From Faecalibacterium prausnitzii (GTDB lineage: Bacteria; Bacillota; Clostridia; Oscillospirales; Ruminococcaceae), in assembly GCA_002313795.1 (NCBI GenBank), contig DCCL01000232.1:4374-13157 (forward strand): DNA of 8,784 nt. The letters run 5' to 3'. The notes beneath the pieces are model-generated. The model was not told the origin of the DNA. It made no database searches and saw only the letters and a list, made by a program, of their open reading frames with translations. Positions 1 to 6,012 of the stretch are shown here, in pieces; within the stretch, counting starts at the first letter, position 1; the number at the start of each line of letters is the position of its first letter. A program made the translations under genes and the position numbers.

Positions 1-18
1 GCAATCCTGACGGATTGC
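1..18. repeat. Small perfect inverted repeat downstream of hisD
   Basis: Seven-base arms at 1-7 and 12-18 pair perfectly around a TGAC loop, in the non-coding 89 nt after hisD. On the minus strand any T-tract that would make it a terminator lies outside the window. On the plus strand it is followed by a purine-rich run, not T. It could be half of a terminator, part of an intergenic repeat, or chance. Confidence 0.35.
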
Positions 19-89
19 AAGGGGAAGCAACGCAGTATGCTGGCAAAAAGACCGTTCAGGCGGTGTGCAATGCTTATGAAAACGGCTTC

Positions 90-1370
90 TTATTTCTTCT
101 CGTACCGGATGGTCACGCTGCGGGCGTGGGCGTGCAGGCCCTCCCGCTCGGCAAAATCCGCGATGCGGGGCGCGGCCTCTTCCAGCGCTTCCCGGGTGTA
201 GTAGATGAAGCTGGATTTCTTGACGAAATCATCCACGCCCAGCGGGCTGGAAAAGCGTGCCGTACCGCTGGTAGGCAGGGTGTGGTTGGGACCGGCGAAG
301 TAATCGCCCAGGGCCTCGGGAACGTTCCGACCCAGGAAGATGCTGCCTGCGTTCTTTATCTCATTCAGCACGCTGAAGGGGTCTTCCACGCAGACTTCCA
401 GATGCTCCGGAGCGATGATGTTGCAGGCCTCGATGGCCTTGTGGAGGTCGGTGCAGACGATGATCTTGCCGTTGTCGTCCACGCTGGCCCGGGCAATGGC
501 GGCACGGGGCAGCTGGGGGATCTGCACTTCCAGCTCCGCCTGCACAGCTTTGGCAAGCTCGGTGCTGTCCGTCACGAGGACAGGGCTGGCCAGCTTGTCG
601 TGCTCTGCCTGACTCAGCAGGTCTGCGGCCACCCAGGCGGGGTCACAGCCACTGTCTGCCAGCACCAGGATCTCACTGGGGCCTGCTATCATATCGATGC
701 CCACCTTGCCGAAGACTTTCCGCTTGGCGGTAGCGACGTAGATGTTGCCGGGGCCCACGATCTTATCCACTGCAGGGATGGTCCGGGTGCCGTAGGCCAG
801 CGCGGCCACCGCCTGAGCGCCGCCGGTCTTGAAGATTCTGGTCACACCCGCGGTCGCCGCAGCGGCGAGGATAACGGGATTTATCTTTCCATCCTTTCCG
901 GCTGGAGTGGTCATGACGATCTCGGAAACGCCCGCCACTTTGGCCGGGATGACGTCCATCAGGACGGTGGAAGGGTAGGCCGCCGTGCCGCCGGGCACAT
1001 AGACGCCGGCCTTTTCAATGGGGGTATATTTCTGGCCCAGCACGATGCCGGGCTTATCGTTCATCACGAAATTCTTGTGCACCTGCTGGCGGTGGAAAGC
1101 TTCGATGTTCGCCGCCGCCTGCCGCAGAGTCTCGAGGAAGTAGGGGTCCATGTTGGCAAAGGCTTCGTCGATCTCCGCCTGTGTCACCTGCAGTTCGTCC
1201 AGCTCTGCGCCGTCGAATTTCCGGGCATACTCCTTCAGGGCCTCATCGCCCCGGGCGCGGACATCGGCAATGATGCCGTCCACCACGTCTTCCACATTTT
1301 TCTCGGCGCGGATGTCCCGGTTCAGAATCTCTTCCGGCTTCAGTTCGTCGAAGTGATACAGCTTTATCAT
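90..1370 (-). CDS. hisD: Histidinol dehydrogenase (HisD)
   Basis: Cytosolic enzyme that oxidises L-histidinol to L-histidine in two NAD-dependent steps, ending histidine biosynthesis. The 426 residues match the usual full length. Visible motifs include GPGN at 206-209, the zinc-ligand pair Gln254/His257 in SQAEHD, the catalytic Glu322-His323 in APEHLE, Asp356 in GDYFAGPNHT, and a C-terminal zinc His415 in LHAHARS; these correspond by eye to the E. coli Gln259, His262, Glu326/His327, Asp360 and His419 set. The start is the ATG at 1368-1370. It overlaps the TGA of the upstream fusion gene as ATGA and is preceded by AAAGGAGG inside that gene's last codons, implying translational coupling. No next his gene begins within the 89 nt downstream. 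Identification is very secure. Confidence 0.97.
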   Translation of the reverse strand: MIKLYHFDELKPEEILNRDIRAEKNVEDVVDGIIADVRARGDEALKEYARKFDGAELDELQVTQAEIDEAFANMDPYFLETLRQAAANIEAFHRQQVHKNFVMNDKPGIVLGQKYTPIEKAGVYVPGGTAAYPSTVLMDVIPAKVAGVSEIVMTTPAGKDGKINPVILAAAATAGVTRIFKTGGAQAVAALAYGTRTIPAVDKIVGPGNIYVATAKRKVFGKVGIDMIAGPSEILVLADSGCDPAWVAADLLSQAEHDKLASPVLVTDSTELAKAVQAELEVQIPQLPRAAIARASVDDNGKIIVCTDLHKAIEACNIIAPEHLEVCVEDPFSVLNEIKNAGSIFLGRNVPEALGDYFAGPNHTLPTSGTARFSSPLGVDDFVKKSSFIYYTREALEEAAPRIADFAEREGLHAHARSVTIRYEKK

Positions 1371-2974
1371 TTTTGCTCCTCCTTTGCGGCAAGTGCTCCC
1401 CGCAGCTTTTCCAGCATCTCATCCATCTCCTGATGCTTGAACTGATAGCTGGCCTTATTGGCGATGAACCGGGCCGAGATGGGCATGAACTCCGTCACCA
1501 CCCGCAGGCCGTTTTCCCGGAGGGTGGTGCCGGTCTCCACGATGTCCACGATGACATCCGAAAGCCCCAGGATGGGGGCCAGCTCAATGGAGCCGTTCAG
1601 CTTGATGATATCGATGTCCCGCCCGATGGATGCATAGTAGCTCTTGGCGATGTTGACGAATTTGGTCGCCACCCGCACCGGGCGGCTGGGGTCATCCTGA
1701 TACTCTGCCGGGGCGGCCACGCACATCCGGCATTTTCCGAGGCCGGTATCCAGCAGCTCGTAGACATCAGCCGAAGCCTCCGTCAGGATGTCCTTTCCCA
1801 CGATACCCACATCGGCTGCGCCGTGCTCAACGTAAATCGCCACATCGCTGGGCTTGACGAGGAAATACCGGATGCCCGCCGCCGGGTTCTCCACCACCAG
1901 TTTCCGGGTAGCGTTGTAGTCCTCGGGGCATCCGTAGCCGATGCCTGCCAGCAGGTTATAGACTTTATCGCCCAGACGGCCCTTCGGAAGGGCCACATTG
2001 AGCATCGTCTTTTGGGCGGGCTGTTTCTGTACCGGCGGCAGGGGAGCGCTCAGGCGGTCAAGTTCATCCAGATAGACCGCAAATCCGATGGCTCCGGCCC
2101 CGGGGGTGAATTTCTGCATCAGCAGGTCGTACCGCCCACCCTTGAGCACCGGACGGGGCAGAGAGCGCAGATAGCCCTGAAACACAAGGCCGTTGTAGTA
2201 TTCCATCTCACCGGCCAGCGTCATATCCAGCCGGATCTTCCCGTCTGCGTCGGACAGGGTCTTCAGCTCTGCTGCCAGCGTCCGAAGCTCTGCGGCGGCG
2301 GCTTCCATCCGGGCATTCCGGCAGGCAGCCTCCACCCGGAGCAGCACATCCTCGCAGTCTCCGCACAATTCCATCAGGCCTGTCAGTGCCTCGGCTCCGG
2401 CCTCATCCAGCCCGGCGGCGAGAGCTGCCGCCCGCAGTTCGTGAGCGTTCTTGGCCCGCAGCTTTGCCAGCAGGGCGGCGCGGGAATTTTCCGGCACATC
2501 CAGCGCATCCAGCAAGCCGAAGAGATACCCCATGTGGCTGATCTCCAGCACCCAGGGCCGGCCCAGCTGTTCCAGCGACTGCGCCGCCAGCGTCACGGCC
2601 TGCCTTACCTGCTCTTCGCCCACATTTCCCAGTATCTCAAGGCCCATCTGGCCGATCTCTTTGAAGGTGTGGCTCTCTGCCGAGGGGCGGTAGACATTCT
2701 CATGGTAATAGTACCGCAGCGTCTCGCCCGGGGCCGGCTGCGCCGTCTTGGCGATGGAGAGGGTCACGTCCGGCTTGAGGGCCAGCAGCCGCCCGTCAAG
2801 GTCGGTGAAGGTGATGACCTGCTCCGAGGAGAGGAAGCTGCGGTTCTCCTGATACAGCCCATACTCCTCGAACCGGCCCATGTGATACTTGCGGCACCCC
2901 GCCGCCTCGTACAGCGCCCGCAGCGCAAAGGAGGCCTGCTCCTTGGGCTGCAGGCAGGAGATATCGAATTTCAT
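1367..2974 (-). CDS. hisZG: HisZ-HisG fusion: ATP phosphoribosyltransferase, regulatory plus catalytic domains
   Basis: Catalyses the first step of histidine synthesis, joining ATP and PRPP to give phosphoribosyl-ATP. Residues 1 to about 306 are a HisZ domain, a histidyl-tRNA synthetase paralogue. It shows the class II core with TDLDGRLLALKPDVT near 57-71, a YYNGLVFQGY stretch near 259-268 and a motif-3-like GGRYD at 279-283, and lacks an anticodon-binding domain. A Pro/Gln-rich linker (about 307-323) leads to a complete short-form HisG at 324-535, beginning MLNVALPKGRLGDK and carrying the PRPP loop DIVETGTTLR at 477-486. Short-form HisG normally needs separate HisZ in a hetero-octamer; here both are one chain. 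No stop, frameshift or good internal ribosome site is visible before Met324 (2003-2005). The start ATG at 2972-2974 follows GAGGG eight bases upstream. First gene of the operon with hisD. Confidence 0.93.
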   Translation of the reverse strand: MKFDISCLQPKEQASFALRALYEAAGCRKYHMGRFEEYGLYQENRSFLSSEQVITFTDLDGRLLALKPDVTLSIAKTAQPAPGETLRYYYHENVYRPSAESHTFKEIGQMGLEILGNVGEEQVRQAVTLAAQSLEQLGRPWVLEISHMGYLFGLLDALDVPENSRAALLAKLRAKNAHELRAAALAAGLDEAGAEALTGLMELCGDCEDVLLRVEAACRNARMEAAAAELRTLAAELKTLSDADGKIRLDMTLAGEMEYYNGLVFQGYLRSLPRPVLKGGRYDLLMQKFTPGAGAIGFAVYLDELDRLSAPLPPVQKQPAQKTMLNVALPKGRLGDKVYNLLAGIGYGCPEDYNATRKLVVENPAAGIRYFLVKPSDVAIYVEHGAADVGIVGKDILTEASADVYELLDTGLGKCRMCVAAPAEYQDDPSRPVRVATKFVNIAKSYYASIGRDIDIIKLNGSIELAPILGLSDVIVDIVETGTTLRENGLRVVTEFMPISARFIANKASYQFKHQEMDEMLEKLRGALAAKEEQK

Positions 2975-3051
2975 AGCCTTTCCCTCACTTTTCCGGGCTG
3001 TCCGCCCGGCTTTCCCATTCCTCTGCCGCGATGTCCTGTGGTTCTGTGTCC

Positions 3052-3080
3052 ATTTTACTTTATCAAGATAAAGTTGTAAA
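3052..3080 (-). promoter_or_regulatory. Promoter of hisZG-hisD
   Basis: A near-consensus sigma-A promoter reads TTTACA (-35, 3075-3080), a 17-nt spacer, and TAAAAT (-10, 3052-3057); each hexamer matches consensus at five of six positions. Transcription would start near 3045, giving a leader of about 70 nt. That is too short for a typical histidine T-box riboswitch, and none is visible. Confidence 0.75.
3057..3074. promoter_or_regulatory. Candidate operator: perfect 18-bp palindrome in the hisZG promoter spacer
   Basis: ACTTTATC and GATAAAGT form perfect 8-bp arms around AA. The palindrome occupies the whole spacer between -35 and -10, plus the first base of the -10. A bound protein would block RNA polymerase, so a repressor site is the natural reading. 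A TrpR-superfamily histidine repressor (HisR), reported for Firmicutes, is one candidate binder, but I cannot confirm its motif from memory. Regulator identity is inference. Confidence 0.6.
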
Positions 3081-3090
3081 GTGTGAAAGT
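3067..3090 (-). repeat. Three tandem ACTTT-octamers over the hisZG -35 region
   Basis: Read on the minus strand, ACTTTCAC, ACTTTACA and ACTTTATC follow each other with an exact 8-nt period. The last is the upstream arm of the 18-bp palindrome and the middle one contains the -35 hexamer. They may be additional half-sites for the same regulator, or simple drift in an AT-rich promoter. Confidence 0.45.
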
Positions 3091-3198
3091 AACCGTGTTT
3101 TTGGTTTTATGATACGATTTTTCTGTGCGTTTGTACAGATAGGCGAAATCATTTCACGAAAGCGGCGGCTGAGATGATGCAGGGCCAAAACCGGCAGC

Positions 3199-3251
3199 AA
3201 AAAAAGAGCTGCTGCACAGCATTTCCGCCGTGCAGCAGCTCCTCGTTTTTT
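3199..3251 (-). terminator. Rho-independent terminator of trxA (possibly bidirectional)
   Basis: A perfect 12-bp GC-rich stem pairs 3206-3217 with 3230-3241 around a 12-nt loop. On the minus strand it is followed directly by seven Ts (3205-3199), 35 nt after the thioredoxin stop. On the plus strand a T6 run (3246-3251) follows four bases beyond the stem, so it could also stop opposite-strand readthrough. The rest of the 2975-3275 gap holds the hisZG promoter and no gene. Confidence 0.9.
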
Positions 3252-3275
3252 ATGGTTCAGGGAATGGCATTCTTC

Positions 3276-3584
3276 TCAGCCCAGCAGTTCCAGAACGCCT
3301 GCCTTGGGGCGGGCACCCACGGCCTGACGGACCAGCTTGCCGCCCTCGAACACCAGCAGGGTGGGGATGCTCATGACGCCGAACTGAGCGGCCAGCTCGG
3401 ACTGCTCGTCCACGTTCACCTTACCCACCTTGACGTCGGTGCGCTCCTCGGCCACCTCATCCACGATGGGGCTCAGCATCCGGCAGGGGCCGCACCAGCT
3501 GGCCCAGAAATCCAGCAGGACGGGCTTTTCGCTGCGGAGCACCTCGGACTCAAAGTTATCTTTCGTAATGGTAACGACTGCCAT
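3276..3584 (-). CDS. trxA: Thioredoxin (TrxA)
   Basis: Small cytosolic dithiol-disulfide oxidoreductase that reduces protein disulfides (for example in ribonucleotide reductase) and is itself reduced by thioredoxin reductase. The 102 residues form a single thioredoxin fold with the classical WCGPC active site at 30-34, the buried Asp25 in LLDFWA, the cis-proline Pro74 in MSIPTLLVF, and a glycine-rich turn at FEGGK. No signal peptide is present. Length is slightly below E. coli TrxA (about 109), with the C-terminal helix ending at GVLELLG; this is normal variation. The ATG at 3582-3584 is preceded by GGAGGT eight bases upstream. The gene stands alone between two terminators, with no thioredoxin reductase gene in the window. 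Confidence 0.96.
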   Translation of the reverse strand: MAVVTITKDNFESEVLRSEKPVLLDFWASWCGPCRMLSPIVDEVAEERTDVKVGKVNVDEQSELAAQFGVMSIPTLLVFEGGKLVRQAVGARPKAGVLELLG

Positions 3585-3628
3585 ATTTATCTACCTCCAT
3601 GAAGGGTGTTATTTCATCTGATAACGAC

Positions 3629-3634
3629 AGTATA
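3629..3634 (-). promoter_or_regulatory. Possible -10 element of trxA
   Basis: TATACT lies about 45 nt upstream of the trxA start, after the terminator of the upstream gene. No good -35 hexamer is seen at 16-18 nt spacing (CGGAAA at 17 nt) and there is no extended TGn, so the assignment rests on the -10 and its location. Confidence 0.35.
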
Positions 3635-3680
3635 CCCCAAACAGCAGCAGATTTCCGTGAGCAGGTCACACAAGACGCAG

Positions 3681-3711
3681 AAATGCCCGGAGCAGTCCGC
3701 TCCGGGCATTT
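3681..3711 (-). terminator. Hairpin terminator of the FMN/FAD reductase gene
   Basis: A perfect 13-bp stem (3681-3693 with 3699-3711) encloses a 5-nt loop, about 35 nt after the reductase stop codon on the minus strand. The U-tract is short: the stem ends in ATTT and is followed by CTGCG. It is probably an intrinsic terminator of moderate strength, separating the reductase from trxA. Confidence 0.7.
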
Positions 3712-3746
3712 CCATGCTATAAGAAGAAAAGAAGAAGAAAGCTTGC

Positions 3747-5813
3747 TCACAGCTCTGACATGGCGTTCTTGCCGGCCACATAGCCGTAGTACATGGCCAT
3801 GGAGTGGCTGACGCCCTTCAGGCCGATGGGGTACTCGGTGGCGAAGCGGTTGCCCTGGATATTACCGGCCACATACAGGCCGGGGATCACATTGCGGTCC
3901 GCGTCGAAGGTGTGGCAGTTCTCGTCGCTCTCCAGACCGCCGATGCAGACCAGCAGCAGGGCGGTGGTGAACTTATCGGCGTAGAAGGGGCCGTTCTCCA
4001 CTGCCCACATCCGGGAGGCGGGCTTGTGGAAGTCCTCGTCATAACCGGCCTTTGCCAGCTCATTGTACCGCTGGATGGACTCCAGCGCAGTCTGCTGGGC
4101 TGCAGTGTCGTCCGGGTAGATCTTTTCCACCAGCTCTTCCAGCGTGTCAGCCTTCACGGCGCGGCCATCGGCCACAGCGGCTTCCAGCTGATAGGGGCTC
4201 TTGTAGTTGCGGTAGGTGGTGTTGTTCTTGGGGCCCTCGTCCTCGCTGGCGTAGTCCTCGTAGTAGCAGGCACCGCCGTGAGCTGCGGGCATATAGGGCA
4301 GCTGCTGGGGCCAGTTGGAGTCGAAGATCTGCCAGCTTTCCCGGTTCTTCTGCAGCTCGATCTGGTTTTCCAGCTGCTGGCCGGGCAGGTCTTCGTTCAT
4401 GAAGCGCTTGCCGTTCAGATCCAGGTTCAGGAAGCCTGCGTTGCCCATGACGCCCACACCGGCCAGGTCGGCGCCGCCGCCCATGTGGTGGATCATGGGA
4501 GCGTGGCTCTGCTGCACCTGCGCACCGGCCCACATGCCCAGCTGGATGCCGTCGCCCTGATTGGTGAAGTTGCCCTCCACGTCCACATTGGTGAACAGGC
4601 ACTGGATGTTGTTCTCGATGACCTCGGGGCAGAAGTGCTGGAGCATCTTGGTGTTCTGGGAGTAGTCGCCGGTGGAGAGGATGACGCCCTTGGAGGCGTT
4701 GCACTTGATATAATCACCGGTGGCGGCATCCCGGGCATACAGGCCCACGCAGCGGCCATTCTCCATGATGAGCTTTTCCACAAAGCAGCCGTAGAAGGTC
4801 TGCACATTGCCGGTATCGACCGCCATCTGCATATTGGCCTCGACGGTCACATGCTGGTCGGGCTTGAACTCCACAGAGGTGGGGTAGCAGGGGAAGCGCT
4901 CCTGCTTCCAGTCGTAGTGCTCGGGCAGCGGGTAGAAGATGGGGATGAGGAAGTTGTCGGCGTTCTCGTCGGGGATGGCGCTGCGGGTGGTCTCGGCGTA
5001 ATACAGGTCGGGGTTTGCCTCCACCCACCAGTCGAAGGCCTCACCGATGTTGTGGGCCCACTTGCTCATGATGCTGCGCTTGCAGCGGTAGGTGCTCTCC
5101 ACCATGTGGGAGTCGATGATCTCGTCGATCTGCTCCCGGGTCCAGGTGTCGCGGCCCCACTTGGCCTGCACCTTGCCGTTGATGACGGCATACTCGCCGC
5201 TGCGGGACTGGGGGCCGTCAGCTTTCTCGAAAGCCGCCACCAGACCGCCGTCCTCCGCGATGCTGCGGCAGGCGGCAACACCGGCAACGCCGCAGCCCAC
5301 AACGGCCACGTCCACATCAACGGTCTGTGCCACTTTGCTCTCGTCGATCTCAGGCTCCGTGCCCAGCCAGTCCTCATCGGAGGTGGCAGAAGCGCTGCTG
5401 CCACCCTCGGTCTTGACGCCCATGGCCTGCTCGATGCAGCTTGCTGCGGCCTTCTTGACGGCGTTGGTGGTGATGGTGGCACCGGAGATGTTGTCGATCT
5501 CGGCGGTCTGTGCGGCCATCAGGGCATCCTGCAGGCTGGAGCCTGCCACGCCGCCGATGTCGGCGGTCTCGTTGGAGGTGTCCACCACCACGTCGGTGAT
5601 GGCGGTCTCGCTGAAGGTCATGGTCACCTTCACCTCGCCGATGCCGGCAGCAGTGCCGGTGTAGGTGCCGGGCGTGTAGACGGCCTCGCCGGAAGCAGCA
5701 GTGCTGCTGGAAGAGCCTGCGGCGGTGCAGGCAGCCAGTGCACCAGCGGTGACGCCGCTCATGGCGGCAGCGGCGGCAACCTTCAGGAAGCCTTTGCGGG
5801 AGATCTTGTTCAT
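3747..5813 (-). CDS. Secreted lipoprotein FMN/FAD-dependent reductase, fumarate reductase-like, substrate unknown
   Basis: The 688-residue flavoprotein begins with a Tat-like signal (SRKGFLK at 5-11, an RK variant of the twin arginine), an Ala-rich hydrophobic stretch, and a lipobox LAAC with lipidated Cys29. This predicts attachment to the outer face of the membrane. After a Ser-rich linker comes an FMN-binding domain (about 45-132). DNISGAT at 107-113 matches the ApbE flavinylation motif, with Thr113 as the likely FMN site. The FAD_binding_2 domain (about 165-685) has a Rossmann GCGVAG at 173-178, acidic Glu196, NGKRFMNE at 467-474, and a closing PGLYVAGNIQG. Relatives accept electrons via covalent FMN and reduce fumarate, urocanate or other enoates. 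Aligned by eye, most catalytic residues of Shewanella fumarate reductase are absent, so 'fumarate reductase' would be an unsafe name. The ATG at 5811-5813 has AAGGAG eight bases upstream. Monocistronic and divergent from a LysR gene. Confidence 0.85.
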   Translation of the reverse strand: MNKISRKGFLKVAAAAAMSGVTAGALAACTAAGSSSSTAASGEAVYTPGTYTGTAAGIGEVKVTMTFSETAITDVVVDTSNETADIGGVAGSSLQDALMAAQTAEIDNISGATITTNAVKKAAASCIEQAMGVKTEGGSSASATSDEDWLGTEPEIDESKVAQTVDVDVAVVGCGVAGVAACRSIAEDGGLVAAFEKADGPQSRSGEYAVINGKVQAKWGRDTWTREQIDEIIDSHMVESTYRCKRSIMSKWAHNIGEAFDWWVEANPDLYYAETTRSAIPDENADNFLIPIFYPLPEHYDWKQERFPCYPTSVEFKPDQHVTVEANMQMAVDTGNVQTFYGCFVEKLIMENGRCVGLYARDAATGDYIKCNASKGVILSTGDYSQNTKMLQHFCPEVIENNIQCLFTNVDVEGNFTNQGDGIQLGMWAGAQVQQSHAPMIHHMGGGADLAGVGVMGNAGFLNLDLNGKRFMNEDLPGQQLENQIELQKNRESWQIFDSNWPQQLPYMPAAHGGACYYEDYASEDEGPKNNTTYRNYKSPYQLEAAVADGRAVKADTLEELVEKIYPDDTAAQQTALESIQRYNELAKAGYDEDFHKPASRMWAVENGPFYADKFTTALLLVCIGGLESDENCHTFDADRNVIPGLYVAGNIQGNRFATEYPIGLKGVSHSMAMYYGYVAGKNAMSEL

Positions 5814-5875
5814 CTTGGTCGCTCCTTATTCCTCGTTCTGATTTCGACGTTTTCAGGCAGAAAATCACTTTTTGC

Positions 5876-5900
5876 ATACTTAGTATAAAATATAACGAAG
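5876..5900. promoter_or_regulatory. Candidate operator over the reductase promoter
   Basis: Two overlapping symmetries cover the reductase -10. One is ATACT-T-AGTAT at 5876-5886 (perfect 5-bp arms). The other is a wider CTTnGT-N10-ACnAAG dyad at 5879-5900. Both are plausible binding sites for the divergent LysR regulator, but the region is AT-rich and the spacing is not the textbook T-N11-A, so this is tentative. Confidence 0.4.
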
Positions 5901-5910
5901 TAAAAGGGAA
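5882..5910 (-). promoter_or_regulatory. Putative promoter of the reductase gene
   Basis: TATACT (-10, 5882-5887) lies 17 nt from a weak TTCCCT (-35, 5905-5910; three of six matches), giving a leader of about 60 nt. A good -10 with a poor -35 is typical of activator-dependent promoters, which fits control by the neighbouring LysR-type regulator. Confidence 0.5.
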
Positions 5911-5942
5911 TTAAAAAATCTTAAGCATCCTGATAAAAAAGC

Positions 5943-5971
5943 TTTATAAGTCCCTGTTTTCCTGCTATACT
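5943..5971 (+). promoter_or_regulatory. Promoter of the lysR-family gene
   Basis: TTTATA (-35, 5943-5948) and TATACT (-10, 5966-5971) are separated by 17 nt, with a TGC extended -10 immediately upstream (5963-5965). The predicted start is about 35 nt before the coding region. It is a stronger match than the facing reductase promoter. Confidence 0.65.
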
Positions 5972-5981
5972 GAAACTGTAC
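5967..5981. promoter_or_regulatory. Candidate LysR-type binding box (T-N11-A)
   Basis: ATAC, seven bases, then GTAC gives the T-N11-A form (T5968 and A5980) with a TAC-N7-GTA dyad, close to the ATAC-N7-GTAT type of site. It overlaps the regulator's own -10, as expected for negative autoregulation. The dyad is short, so chance is possible. Confidence 0.45.
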
Positions 5982-6012
5982 ACTTTTCTGCTGCTGTCAA
6001 AAGGAGCCTGCC

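Noticed and set aside
45..64. Possible weak terminator after hisD: ACCG/CGGT stem followed by T5 on the minus strand
   Set aside because: Only four base pairs with a 6-nt loop; too weak to call.
15..1433. Long plus-strand open frame opposite hisD (472 residues)
   Set aside because: It lies antisense to a clearly conserved gene, has no recognisable domain and no ribosome site. Such frames are expected opposite GC-rich codons.
2003..2005. Independent internal start for HisG at Met324
   Set aside because: The upstream bases on the minus strand lack a Shine-Dalgarno sequence, and the frame is continuous with HisZ.
1373..3079. Plus-strand open frame of 568 residues opposite hisZG
   Set aside because: Antisense shadow of the fusion gene, His/Gly/Leu-rich without motifs; it also runs through the his promoter.
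3144..3156. GAAAT-C-ATTTC inverted repeat between the his promoter and the trxA terminator
   Set aside because: Five-base arms in AT-rich sequence, not placed on any promoter; chance is likely.
2975..3198. T-box or histidine attenuator leader upstream of hisZG
   Set aside because: The predicted leader is about 70 nt, with no T-box sequence, specifier stem, histidine-rich leader peptide or terminator hairpin before the start codon.
3804..5888. Plus-strand open frame of 694 residues opposite the reductase
   Set aside because: Unusually long but compositionally biased (Gly/Val/His/Leu) and an exact mirror of a well-supported gene; no Shine-Dalgarno or domain.
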